Shown here one piece after another: positions 34,039-44,976 of a DNA stretch of 64,000 bases. The translations under genes were made by a program, and so were the position numbers. The stretch comes from an uncultured Rubrobacteraceae bacterium (GTDB taxonomy: Bacteria; Actinomycetota; Rubrobacteria; Rubrobacterales; Rubrobacteraceae). Every line of letters starts with the position of its first letter. Position 1 is the first letter of the stretch. The DNA lies in assembly GCA_902806085.1 (NCBI GenBank), contig CADCVH010000055.1, forward strand, positions 25,892 through 89,891, given 5' to 3'. The notes beneath the pieces were generated by a model. The model was not told where the DNA came from. It ran no database searches and saw nothing but the letters and a program-made list of their open reading frames with translations.

Positions 34039-35709
34039 CTACAGGCGTCTGGACCGGAAGATTATGGTGAGCAGTATGGAGGCCAGGATCAGGGCCAGCG
34101 TAAACCCGGCGAAGGCCACGACGGGAACGCCGAGTAAGGGAACGCTCGGCCCCCCGACGTCGAAGGCCCCGAGCATGGAGGACCCGACGAGCAGCGCGGC
34201 GGTGACGACGGCGAAGACGAGCCGGTTGGCGAGCACGTCCACGCTCCCGATCAGCTCGTCCAGACCCCCGTGCCTGAGCTGGACCTCGAGTTCGCCGTCG
34301 GCGAGCTCGCCCAGGAGCTGGCGGACCTGCTCGGGGTACTCCCCCAGGTAATGGACGTACTCCAGCGAACGCTCCCTGGCCGAGTGGGCGAGGACGTCCG
34401 GCCTGAACCGCTGGGCGAGGAGTCGCCTGGCGTACGGGCGCGCGACCTCGTAGACGTTTATGGTCGGGTCTATGGACCTGGCGAGGCCCTCGGCGGTGAC
34501 GAGCGCCTTGGTCAACAGCGGGAAGACGGGCGGCACGCGCATCCGGTAGCGCCTGGCCAGCGCGATCAGCTCCGAAAGCGCCTGCCCGAGCGTGACCTCC
34601 CCCACCGAGAGCCCGGAGTACTTGTTCAAGAACTCCCTGAGCTCCCGCACGAGCTCCCCGCGGACCTCCGTCGCGTAGCGCACCCCGAGGCCCTCCAACG
34701 CCCGCAACGCCGCCGAGGCATCCCTCTGGATGACGGCGATAAACAACCGCGACAGCGCCTCTATGTCGCCCCTGCTCATGAACCCGACCATCCCGAAGTC
34801 AAGCAGGGCGAGGTCGCCCTCGGGCGTCAGCAGCAGGTTGCTCGGGTGCGGGTCGCCGTGGAAGAAACCGTCCTCGAAGGCCATCTTGAAGATCGCGTCC
34901 GCCCCCATCGACGCCACCCGCCTGCGCTCGGAAGGGGCCATGAGCAGGGGCCGTATGTCCCGAAACCGCGTCCCCACAACGAACTCCATGGTCAGCACTT
35001 TTGAGGTGGAGAATTCTTCGTAGATGGCTGGCACGACCACGGGGCCGCCGGCGAAGTTCGCGGCGAACCGCCTGGCGTTCTGGGCCTCGGAGGTGTAGTC
35101 CAGCTCGCGCCTGACTACCACCTCGAACTCGGCCACGAGCCCTCGAACGTCCACGAGTATCCGCCGGGCGAACCTGCGGTCCACGAAGGCCGCGAGCTCC
35201 CGCATGAGCTCCAGGTCCGCGGCCACCCTCCCCGGCGCCTCCGGCCGCTGCACCTTCACCGCCACGACCTCCCCGCCCCGCAAGACCGCCCGGTGCACCT
35301 GCCCGATGCTCGCCGAGCCGAGCGGGGCCGGGTCGAAGGAGGAGAAGATCTCGTCGACCGGCGCCCCGAGCTCGGCCTCGATCAAGGCCTGCGCCCTGCC
35401 CGCCGGCATGGGCTTCGCCGTGTCCTGGAGCTTCTGCAACTCCTGGAGGACGCCGTCGGGGAAGATGTCCGAGCGCGTGGAGAGCACCTGCCCGAACTTG
35501 ACGAAGGTCGGCCCGAGGTCGTCCAGGCTGCGACGGAGCCGGACCCCAAAGTTTGGGGCCAGAAACTCCTGCAACCCCTTCTTCTCGCGCCGGTCGTGCC
35601 TGACGTCGAACACGAACCCGAAGCCGTGCCGCACCAGAACGCGGCTGATCTGCGAGAACCGCCGGAGGCTCCCCGCAGACCGCGCCGCAGGGAGGCCCGC
35701 GTTGCCCAC
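34039..35709 (-). CDS. UbiB/ABC1-family atypical kinase
   Basis: 556 aa from GTG 35709. Membrane-associated ATPase/kinase linked to quinone synthesis. The KxGQ signature appears in GPTFVKFGQVLSTRSDIFP, followed by DPAPLGSASIGQVHRAVL and a lysine in VAVKVQRP, an HGDPHPSNLLL catalytic loop and LLDFGMVGF metal motif. Two C-terminal transmembrane helices (ANRLVFAVVTAALLVGSSML; PVVAFAGFTLALILASILLT). Full length. Confidence 0.95.
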   Translation of the reverse strand: MGNAGLPAARSAGSLRRFSQISRVLVRHGFGFVFDVRHDRREKKGLQEFLAPNFGVRLRRSLDDLGPTFVKFGQVLSTRSDIFPDGVLQELQKLQDTAKPMPAGRAQALIEAELGAPVDEIFSSFDPAPLGSASIGQVHRAVLRGGEVVAVKVQRPEAPGRVAADLELMRELAAFVDRRFARRILVDVRGLVAEFEVVVRRELDYTSEAQNARRFAANFAGGPVVVPAIYEEFSTSKVLTMEFVVGTRFRDIRPLLMAPSERRRVASMGADAIFKMAFEDGFFHGDPHPSNLLLTPEGDLALLDFGMVGFMSRGDIEALSRLFIAVIQRDASAALRALEGLGVRYATEVRGELVRELREFLNKYSGLSVGEVTLGQALSELIALARRYRMRVPPVFPLLTKALVTAEGLARSIDPTINVYEVARPYARRLLAQRFRPDVLAHSARERSLEYVHYLGEYPEQVRQLLGELADGELEVQLRHGGLDELIGSVDVLANRLVFAVVTAALLVGSSMLGAFDVGGPSVPLLGVPVVAFAGFTLALILASILLTIIFRSRRL

Positions 35710-35729
35710 CGGCGGTTGCGCCGCCCCGC

Positions 35730-36143
35730 CTAAAGGCCCGGCGGCGTCTCGGGCGCGTCCTTGGGAGTGTCGACCGCGGTGTTCGGCTGCCCGACCTCCG
35801 GCGGCGGAACGGGGGCGGCCCTCGGCCTGTCCTCGAGCATCCGCACCCGATGCTCCAACTGCTCCACCCGGAACACGAGGTCCTCGTGATCCTCCCGCGT
35901 CGGCAGCCCGCCCCTCTTCAGACCCTGCTGGACCGAGGCGTCAACCAGCGACCTCGCCCCCGCCGAACGCTCGCGCGCCCGGCTCATCACGTCGTTGACC
36001 ACCGTGCGGCCGTCCTCCCGCTCGATGCGGCCCTGCTCGATCAAACCCTCCACAACCTGCTGCACCCGGTCCCGCGTCGCGGCAGCCGCCCCGACCTGCA
36101 AGAGTACCAACCGCTCCAGCGTCTCCCCTACCGTCCCGCGCAC
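35730..36143 (-). CDS. phasin/PhaF-like coiled-coil protein
   Basis: 137 aa from GTG 36143, chosen because GGGAGGT lies five bases upstream. VGETLERLVLLQVGAAAATR and QQVVEGLIEQGRIEREDGRT followed by a charged helix and a heptad region (DLVFRVEQLEHRVRMLED) resemble PhaI/PhaF-type granule regulators. Proline-rich C-terminus. Granule association is inferred only from this shape. It is transcribed towards the UbiB gene, 20 bases away. Confidence 0.65.
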   Translation of the reverse strand: MRGTVGETLERLVLLQVGAAAATRDRVQQVVEGLIEQGRIEREDGRTVVNDVMSRARERSAGARSLVDASVQQGLKRGGLPTREDHEDLVFRVEQLEHRVRMLEDRPRAAPVPPPEVGQPNTAVDTPKDAPETPPGL

Positions 36144-36231
36144 CTCAACCTCCCGCTCTGGCCTGCACCTGCCCCATGATAACGCAACCAAACCAAACGC
36201 CCGGTGGAGGCGCGATGTTTATGTAAATAAC

Positions 36232-36263
36232 ATTGTTTACTATTACAATTGTTTACTGTAAGA
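36232..36263 (+). promoter_or_regulatory. AT-rich promoter region with paired direct repeats
   Basis: ATTGTTTACT occurs twice (232-241 and 248-257), 16 bases apart, within a distinctly AT-rich segment of otherwise GC-rich DNA. GTAAA/TTTAC inverted pairs are also present. TAAGAT (258-263) is a candidate -10 box for the plus-strand GNAT gene. The repeats could be operator half-sites. Confidence 0.5.
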
Positions 36264-36294
36264 TCCGGCGGTCTGGGCGGAGACCGGGAGGGGT

Positions 36295-36837
36295 TTGTGC
36301 CGGGGTTTAGAGATCGTGGCGGCAGACGTGGGGGACGTCGAAGGCCTGGTGCGCTTGAGCGCGCGGCTCTTTGTGGAGGACGCGGGCGGCAGGGACCCGG
36401 ACACGGACACGTCCTGGCCCGCGAGGCGCGGTCGGGAGCACTTTTTGGGCCTGCTGTCCCGCGAGGACGCCGTGTGCCTTCTGGCCCTGTCGGACGGTAC
36501 GAAAGTCGGGTATCTGGCGGGCTACGTGAGGGAGAAGACGGCGGTCCGCCCGGTGACGGTCGCGGGGTTGCAGAGCATGTACGTGGAGGAGGGCGAGAGG
36601 GGTTCGGGCGTTGGGGCGCGGCTGGTCGGGAAGTTCTTTGCGTGGGCGGGTGGGCTGGGGGTAGAGCGCGTCTTTGTCACCGCCCACGCCGGAACGGGGA
36701 CGCCATCCGCTTCTACCGGCGTCTGGGATCCTCGGACAGGGGCCTCTCGTTGGAGAGGGGGCTTCGAGGCGGTCCTCCCGGGGTTTCTCAGGCGGATCGG
36801 GGGGCGCGTTGGGCGCTGCCGGCGCGCCAGGCCTTAA
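36295..36837 (+). pseudogene. GNAT acetyltransferase with a C-terminal frameshift
   Basis: N-terminal and central GNAT sequence is good: ADVGDVEGLVRLSARLFVED and the acetyl-CoA loop QSMYVEEGERGSGVGARLVG. At about 36694 the frame breaks after VTAHAG. The next frame continues with the expected NGDAIRFYRRLGSSDRGLSL, while the original frame gives an unnatural tail. A single missing base explains this. The start is uncertain (TTG 36295). The 3' end overlaps secF. Confidence 0.6.
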
Positions 36838-37678
36838 AGAGGGCGAGGATTTGGGGGGCGATAAAGATCGAGCTGTAGGCGCCGGCGAGTATGCCGACGA
36901 GCAGGGCGAAGGCGAAGTCGCTGAGGGTGGATTCGCCGAAGATCAGGAGGGCTGTCACCGGGATCAGGGTAAAGATGGAGGTGTAGATCGAACGCCTCAC
37001 CACCTGCCGGATCGAGGCGTTGACCATCTCGTCGAAGCGCCTCCTGTTGTACCCGACGGTCGGGGAGTTCTCCCGGATCCTGTCGAAGATGATGATCGTG
37101 TCGTAGAGGGAATAGCCAAGCACCGTCAGGACCGCGACCACCGTCACGAGGCTAACCTCCCGGCCGAAGATGGCGTAAAAGCCGACGGTAAGGAGGACGT
37201 CGTGGACCAGGGCGACCATCGACGCGACGGCGAACGAGAACTCGAACCTGACGCTTATAAAAACCACGATGATGAGCAGCGCCGCCGCGACGGCTTGCAG
37301 GGCCTGGTTCCTGACCTGCTCCCCGAACGCCGGGCTCACGCTCGTGGCGCTCACCTCCGCCCCGAGCGCCTCGGCCAGCGCGTCCTCGACCTCCTGGCTC
37401 TCCCGCTCGCCCAGGACCGGCGTCCTGACCTCGTACCCGTTGCCACCGAGGGTTGTAACCACCGACTCCTCCGCGATGCCGGGCGGGAGGGCGTCCGTCA
37501 CCTCCCCCTCGGTGAATTGGCGCTCGGCCCCCGTCGCGGTGAACTGGGCGCCGCCCTGAAAATCTATTCCGAACTCCAGGCGGCCGATGGCGACGGCCAG
37601 CAGACCCAGGGCGAGCAAGACGCCGGAGATGGCGAACCAGCGCCGCCACCGCCCCACGAAGTCCACGCTCGGGAACAC
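36788..37678 (-). CDS. secF: protein translocase subunit SecF
   Basis: 296 aa from GTG 37678. Six transmembrane helices with FGIDFQGGAQF at the start of the large periplasmic domain, LIIVVFISVRFEFSFAVASM, and the D-x-I-I-x-F-D-R-I-R motif (TIIIFDRIRENSPT). Works with SecD to pull exported proteins using proton motive force. It follows secD by four bases. Confidence 0.95.
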   Translation of the reverse strand: MFPSVDFVGRWRRWFAISGVLLALGLLAVAIGRLEFGIDFQGGAQFTATGAERQFTEGEVTDALPPGIAEESVVTTLGGNGYEVRTPVLGERESQEVEDALAEALGAEVSATSVSPAFGEQVRNQALQAVAAALLIIVVFISVRFEFSFAVASMVALVHDVLLTVGFYAIFGREVSLVTVVAVLTVLGYSLYDTIIIFDRIRENSPTVGYNRRRFDEMVNASIRQVVRRSIYTSIFTLIPVTALLIFGESTLSDFAFALLVGILAGAYSSIFIAPQILALFKAWRAGSAQRAPRSA

Positions 37679-37681
37679 GGC

Positions 37682-39157
37682 CTACCTCACCCCGGCCGGC
37701 TGCTTCGGGGTGACGTTGTCCCTGGAGACGCCCATCATGCCGGGGGAGAGTTGCACCCCGCGTCCCGAGAGCAGGCCCAAGAGGGCGCGGGTGACGACGA
37801 CGGCGGTGAACATGCTCAGGATGACCCCGATCACCAGCAAGACCGCAAAACCCCGGACCGAGCCCGAGGAGAGGGCGAAGAGGATAAAGGCCGTGATGAG
37901 CGTCGTCACGTTCCCGTCCAGGATGGCCCGAAAGCCCCTGTCGTAGCCGGCCTGGATCGCCGCGCGCGGCGTCCTCCCCCGCCGGATCTCCTCCTTGATC
38001 CTCTCGAAGATGACCACGTTGGCGTCGGCCGCGACCCCGATGGAGAGCACGATCCCAGCGATACCCGGCAGCGTCATCGTCACCGGAACCGCCACGACTA
38101 TCCCCCACATCAAGAACCCGTAGATCAGGAGCGCCAGCGCCGCCACCACCCCGAGCGCGCGGTAGATGGTGACGAGCAACGCCAGCACCAACGCGAAGCC
38201 CACGAGCGCGGCGATCAGGCCGCTGCGCAGCGAGCTCAACCCCAGCGTCGGCCCGACGGTGGTCCGCGAGACGATCTCCATGTTCACCGGCAAGGCGCCG
38301 GTGTTGAGCACGGTTTCGAGCTGCCGCGCCTCGTCCTCCGGAAGCCCCTCGGGAAGGCCATCGTTGGAGATTGAGATCTGATCCGACAGCACGTCCTGCA
38401 CCTGCGGGGCGCTCTGGATGTCCTGGTCCAGGGCGATGGCGAGCAGCGCCGGCTCGCCGCTCACAGCCGATTCGTTTAGCATCTCCTGGGTGAGGTCCGC
38501 CATCTGGTTGCCGCCTTCGGCGGTGAGCTGCAGCGAGACGACGCGTTTGTTCTGCGCATCGAACTCGACGTTGGCGCCGTTCTGCTGAAGCTCCTGGCCC
38601 GTGAGGTCCGGCTCGTTGCGCACCACGTAGGCCGAGACGTCCGTCCCGGAGCCCTGGATGGCGGGGCTCTCTTCGAACAGGATCTTCGTCTCGCCCGGCT
38701 CGAAGGCCTCGTCGTCCCTGAGGTCTTCCTCCATCTCGTTCTCTACCGATTGCACCTGGCCCTCCGGCGTGTTCGGGCTCTGGTCGAAGGCGAGCACCTG
38801 GTAGAAGCCGAGCTGGGCGGTCCGCCCGATGATGTCTATGATCTCGCGCGGGTTCTCGACGCCGGGGATCTGGACGACGATCTGGTCCTGCCCCTGCACC
38901 CGCACGTCCGGCTCGGCCACGCCGAGGCGGTCGATGCGCTGCCGGATCAGGTCGGAGGCCTGCTCCATCTCCTCCCGCGAGACGGTCCCCCCGCCGGTCT
39001 GCGACCCTTCGAGCTGCGCGCTGACGCCCCCCTGCAGGTCGAGCCCGAGCTGCGTGGACTCCGTGACCGGCTGGCGGATGAAGATCAGGTAAGCCGCCAC
39101 CCCGAGAAGGACGACCACGAGACCGAGGATGACGAGGTTGTTGCGCGTGCTACCCAT
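37682..39157 (-). CDS. secD: protein translocase subunit SecD
   Basis: 491 aa from ATG 39157. N-terminal helix, GLDLQGGVSAQLEG, a large exported P1 domain (RQRIDRLGVAEPDVRVQGQD, QIPGVENPREIIDIIGRTAQ), then five transmembrane helices with ADANVVIFERIKEE and AIQAGYDRGFRAILDGNVTT. The usual yajC partner is not found between tgt and secD. Overlap-free spacing of four bases to secF. Confidence 0.95.
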   Translation of the reverse strand: MGSTRNNLVILGLVVVLLGVAAYLIFIRQPVTESTQLGLDLQGGVSAQLEGSQTGGGTVSREEMEQASDLIRQRIDRLGVAEPDVRVQGQDQIVVQIPGVENPREIIDIIGRTAQLGFYQVLAFDQSPNTPEGQVQSVENEMEEDLRDDEAFEPGETKILFEESPAIQGSGTDVSAYVVRNEPDLTGQELQQNGANVEFDAQNKRVVSLQLTAEGGNQMADLTQEMLNESAVSGEPALLAIALDQDIQSAPQVQDVLSDQISISNDGLPEGLPEDEARQLETVLNTGALPVNMEIVSRTTVGPTLGLSSLRSGLIAALVGFALVLALLVTIYRALGVVAALALLIYGFLMWGIVVAVPVTMTLPGIAGIVLSIGVAADANVVIFERIKEEIRRGRTPRAAIQAGYDRGFRAILDGNVTTLITAFILFALSSGSVRGFAVLLVIGVILSMFTAVVVTRALLGLLSGRGVQLSPGMMGVSRDNVTPKQPAGVR

Positions 39158-39274
39158 AGGTTCGGGGACCAATTCTAACAAAACGCACCGCGAGCCAATC
39201 CCCGCCCAGATAGGCCGGAAACCTGGCGGCCTTCCGGCGATCCCGAAAGCCGAAGGCCGGGCGGGGGAGCCCCA

Positions 39275-41615
<2,341 letters not shown>

Positions 41616-41621
41616 ACCCGT

Positions 41622-41627
41622 ATCTTA
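41622..41627 (-). promoter_or_regulatory. -10 box of the DUF2905-queA-tgt-secDF operon
   Basis: TAAGAT, preceded by GGGCGG and six bases before the GTG start. It is one of a set of similar leaderless arrangements in this window. Confidence 0.6.
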
Positions 41628-41669
41628 CCGCCCGTTGGCCCGGCCGAAGCTCAAGCCCGGGAGGCACAA

Positions 41670-41698
41670 TTGCGTCAAGGATCGTTCGGATGTTAAAT
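41670..41698 (+). promoter_or_regulatory. promoter of the first M28 peptidase gene
   Basis: TTGCGT (670-675) and TTAAAT (693-698), separated by 17 bases. It would give a 5' leader of about 70 bases ending in an AAGGAGGGG ribosome site. Confidence 0.55.
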
Positions 41699-41773
41699 GT
41701 TTCGCTATCAGCGTTTCACCTGACGGCGGTGACGGGACGGCCGTCTTGGCTACGGTACAAGGAGGGGTGGACC

Positions 41774-43321
41774 ATGCAAAGACCTATCAGGCTGGTGACG
41801 GCGTTGGCCCTGGCGCTACTCGTCGCGCTGCTCGCAGTAGGCACGTTGTCGGCCGCGCCCGGCGACTCGTCGCCGGGCAACAAGGTGTCGGCGAAGCTAC
41901 GCAAGGCGGTCGATCCCGCCGGGATCCTCGTGCACGAGCGCCGGCTCCAGCGCATAGCCAACGCCAACGAGGGCAACAGGGGAGCCGGTACGAGCGGCTA
42001 CGATGCCTCAGCGGATTACGTGGCGGGCAAGCTCAGGGAAGCGGGTTACAGGGTGACAGAACAGCCGTTCGAGTTCCCGTTCTTCCAGGAACGTGAGCCG
42101 GCGGAGCTCGAGCAGGTCTCCCCCACCGCCAGGCCCTACGAAACCGCGACGTTCACCTACTCGGGCAGCGGCGACGTGACGGGCAGGATCGTGCCGATAG
42201 GCGTGCAGATCCCGCCCTCACCGACGCCGGGCAGCACCAGCGGCTGCGAGCCCGAGGACTTCGAGCCCGCCTCGGCCACCGATCCCGAGGTCGCCCTGAT
42301 CCAGCGCGGCACCTGCACCTTCGGGCAGAAGGCCAGCAACGCGCAAGACGCCGGCTACGACGCGGTGGTCATCTTCAACGAGGGCCAGGAAGGCCGCCAG
42401 GAGCTGCTCACCGGCACCCTCGGCGCCCCGGACTTCGACATCCCGGTGGTCGGCGCCAGCTTCGCCGACGGCCAAGAGCTCTACACCGCCGCGCAGGCCG
42501 GCCAGACCGTGGTCCGCGTCTTCGCGTCCACGCTTTCTGAGGTCCGCATCACCACCAACGTCATCGCCGACTACCCGAAGGGCAACGCCAACCAGACGGT
42601 CGTCGTCGGCGCCCACCTCGATTCCGTGATCGAGGGAGCGGGCATCAACGACAACGGCTCCGGCACGGCGCAGAACCTGGAGATCGCGCTCGAGATGGCG
42701 AAGCTGAACCTCAGGCCGGCCAACAAGGTGCGCTTCGGCTTCTGGGGCGCCGAGGAACTCGGGCTGCTTGGCTCCGAGCACTACGTCGGCAGCCTCAACG
42801 ACGCCCAGCTCGACCGCGTAGCCCTCAACCTCAACTTCGACATGACCGGCTCGCCCAACTACGTCCGCTTCGTCTACGACGGCGACGGATCCGAAACCCC
42901 AGACGCGGGCCCCGCGGGCTCCGCCCAGATAGAGAACGTCTTTAACCGCTATTTCCGGGCCAAGGGCCTCGAAACCGACCCGACGGCCTTCGATGGCCGC
43001 TCGGACTACGGTCCCTTCATCGCCCAGGGCATCCCGGCGGGCGGGCTCTTTACCGGCGCCGAGGGAGTAAAGACCGCCGAGCAGGCCGCGATCTACGGCG
43101 GCACCGCAGCCGAGCCGTACGACCCGTGCTACCACCGGGCCTGCGACGACATCACCAACCTGAGCGTCGAGGCGCTCGACGAGATGTCCGACGCCGCCGC
43201 CCACGCGACGATAAACTTCGCCGCCGACGAGACCCCGTTCACCGGCACCACCCGCGCCCAGAAGGCGAAGCCGGCCGGCGCGACTTACAAGACCTTCAAG
43301 GGCCCAGAAGCCCGCAAGTAG
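41774..43321 (+). CDS. secreted M28 metallopeptidase with PA domain
   Basis: 515 aa from ATG 41774 behind AAGGAGGGG. Signal peptide (RPIRLVTALALALLVALLAV). PA domain with GCEPEDFEP, TDPEVALIQRGTCTFGQKAS and VVIFNEGQ. Zinc peptidase: GAHLDSVIEGAGINDNGSGT, FWGAEELGLLGSEHYV, NFDMTGSPN, DGRSDYGPF and a His in DPCYHRACDD. Extracellular aminopeptidase of the Streptomyces griseus/PgcP type. The basic C-terminal tail is not part of the fold. Its paralogue follows directly. Confidence 0.94.
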   Translation: MQRPIRLVTALALALLVALLAVGTLSAAPGDSSPGNKVSAKLRKAVDPAGILVHERRLQRIANANEGNRGAGTSGYDASADYVAGKLREAGYRVTEQPFEFPFFQEREPAELEQVSPTARPYETATFTYSGSGDVTGRIVPIGVQIPPSPTPGSTSGCEPEDFEPASATDPEVALIQRGTCTFGQKASNAQDAGYDAVVIFNEGQEGRQELLTGTLGAPDFDIPVVGASFADGQELYTAAQAGQTVVRVFASTLSEVRITTNVIADYPKGNANQTVVVGAHLDSVIEGAGINDNGSGTAQNLEIALEMAKLNLRPANKVRFGFWGAEELGLLGSEHYVGSLNDAQLDRVALNLNFDMTGSPNYVRFVYDGDGSETPDAGPAGSAQIENVFNRYFRAKGLETDPTAFDGRSDYGPFIAQGIPAGGLFTGAEGVKTAEQAAIYGGTAAEPYDPCYHRACDDITNLSVEALDEMSDAAAHATINFAADETPFTGTTRAQKAKPAGATYKTFKGPEARK

Positions 43322-43346
43322 GCGCCCGCGGAAATTCCGTAGCTTT

Positions 43347-43372
43347 GAGGGGCGGCCTCCGGGCCGCCCCTC
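43347..43372 (+). terminator. intrinsic-type terminator between the two M28 genes
   Basis: GAGGGGCGGCC-TCCG-GGCCGCCCCTC is a perfect 11-bp stem with a 4-nt loop, 26 bases past the first M28 stop, followed by TTGCGTTG. The U run is short. Confidence 0.7.
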
Positions 43373-43428
43373 TTGCGTTGCCAGCCTGGGTCGCCCCGGC
43401 CCGCGTGGTACATTGACCGTTCCGGATC

Positions 43429-44856
43429 ATGCAAAACCTTACGCGAATCACAAGAACACGCGTCGCCTGGCTCGTCGTGGGCCTCCTGGCGCTGCTCGCC
43501 ATCACGGTAGCGGTGGCGCTCGCCGGGGGGAACCCCGGCCGCAAGGAGGCTCCCGCCTCCCCCCGGCTCTCCGAAGAGCTGCGCGCGGCGGTGAACCCCG
43601 CGGGCGTCCTCGAACACGCGGAGCGCTTCCAGACCATCGCAGACGAGCACGGCGGCAACCGCGCCGCCGGCACACCCGGCTACGACGCCTCCGCCAGGTA
43701 CGTCGCGAACAGGCTGCGTCGGGCCGGCTACGAGGTAACTGTCCAACGGTTCGAGTTACCTACCTCCGCTGCCACGCTCGACGCGGGGCTTCGGGAGACG
43801 GACGTGACCGGCGCCCGCGAGTACGCCCTGGCGACGGACTTCGCGCCGATGGAGCGCACCGCCGAGGGCGAGGTTCGGGCGCCCCTGCGGCCCGTGGACG
43901 CCGGCTCCCCGACGAGCGGTTGCGAGGCCGGGGACTTCGCGGGATTCCCGGAGGGCGGCGTCGCGCTCCTGCGCCGCGGGGCCTGCACCTTCGGGACCAA
44001 GGCCCGCAACGCGCAAGAGGCGGGCGCCTCGGCCGCGCTCGTCTTCAACGACGGAGAACCCCCCGGGGAGGTCTTGCTCGGGGCGCTGGAGGAACCCGCT
44101 GTCGGCATACCGATCGTGGGAACGAGCGCGGCGGTCGGGGAGGATCTGCTGGCACGGGAAGGCACATCCGGCGTGCGCGTCTTCGTGGGCGACGCGGCCT
44201 CCAACCACACGACCAACGTCGTGGCGCAGACGCGCGGCGGGGACAAGGACGAGACCGTGATGCTGGGGGCGCACCTGGACTCCGTGCCTCAGGGGCCGGG
44301 CATCAACGACAACGGGTCGGGGTCGGCGACGGTGCTCGAGATAGCGCTCCAGTTGGCCGAGCTCGGCGCGCGACCCGGCAACCGGGTCCGCTTCGCCTTC
44401 TGGGGGGCGGAGGAGATCGGCCTGGTCGGCTCCCGCCACTACGTCGAAGGGTTGGGGGAAGAGGAGATCTCGGACCTCTCCGCCTACCTTAACTTCGACA
44501 TGCTCGGCTCCCCGAACTTCGTCCGCTCCGTCTACGAGGGCCCGGACGAGGTGGAAGGGGTCTTTGGTGAGTACTTCGAGGCCAGGGGCATCGAGGTCGA
44601 GACGAGCTCGGCGCTGGACGGCCGCTCGGACCACGGCCCTTTCCAGGAAGAAGGGGTCCCGACCGGCGGCCTCTTCTCGGGAGCGGGAGGGGCGAAAACG
44701 AAGGAACAGCACGAAGTATTCGGCGGGGAAGCGGGCGCCCCGTTCGACGCCTGCTACCACCAGGAGTGCGACGACGCGGAGAACCTGAACAGAAGGGCCA
44801 TCGACCAGTTCTCGGACGCGGCCGCGCACGCCACGGCCGTTCTGGCGCAGAGATAA
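43429..44856 (+). CDS. secreted M28 metallopeptidase with PA domain (paralogue)
   Basis: 475 aa from ATG 43429. Same layout as the upstream gene: signal anchor (RVAWLVVGLLALLAITVAVA), PA domain (ALLRRGACTFGTKARNAQEA), then GAHLDSVPQGPGINDNGSGS, FWGAEEIGLVGSRHYV, NFDMLGSPN, DGRSDHGPF and DACYHQECDD. All zinc-ligand and catalytic motifs are kept, so both copies should be active. The duplication probably arose in tandem, and the intervening terminator suggests separate control. Confidence 0.94.
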   Translation: MQNLTRITRTRVAWLVVGLLALLAITVAVALAGGNPGRKEAPASPRLSEELRAAVNPAGVLEHAERFQTIADEHGGNRAAGTPGYDASARYVANRLRRAGYEVTVQRFELPTSAATLDAGLRETDVTGAREYALATDFAPMERTAEGEVRAPLRPVDAGSPTSGCEAGDFAGFPEGGVALLRRGACTFGTKARNAQEAGASAALVFNDGEPPGEVLLGALEEPAVGIPIVGTSAAVGEDLLAREGTSGVRVFVGDAASNHTTNVVAQTRGGDKDETVMLGAHLDSVPQGPGINDNGSGSATVLEIALQLAELGARPGNRVRFAFWGAEEIGLVGSRHYVEGLGEEEISDLSAYLNFDMLGSPNFVRSVYEGPDEVEGVFGEYFEARGIEVETSSALDGRSDHGPFQEEGVPTGGLFSGAGGAKTKEQHEVFGGEAGAPFDACYHQECDDAENLNRRAIDQFSDAAAHATAVLAQR

Positions 44857-44880
44857 GGAGCAGAGACAGGGAGCAGAGAC
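44857..44880 (+). repeat. short tandem direct repeat
   Basis: GGAGCAGAGAC occurs at 857-867 and 870-880, 13 bases apart, directly after the stop of the second M28 gene. A local slippage duplication is likely. The remaining intergenic bases up to 44976 hold only the GGGAGGA ribosome site of the next gene. Confidence 0.6.
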
Positions 44881-44976
44881 GAGGAGCCTCACGACGGCCT
44901 CGGGGACGCCGGCCTTGCGCGGGGCGCCGAGGATACAGTAGGGTTGCCCTAAACCCTTTCTGGGAGGACCCTCGAT

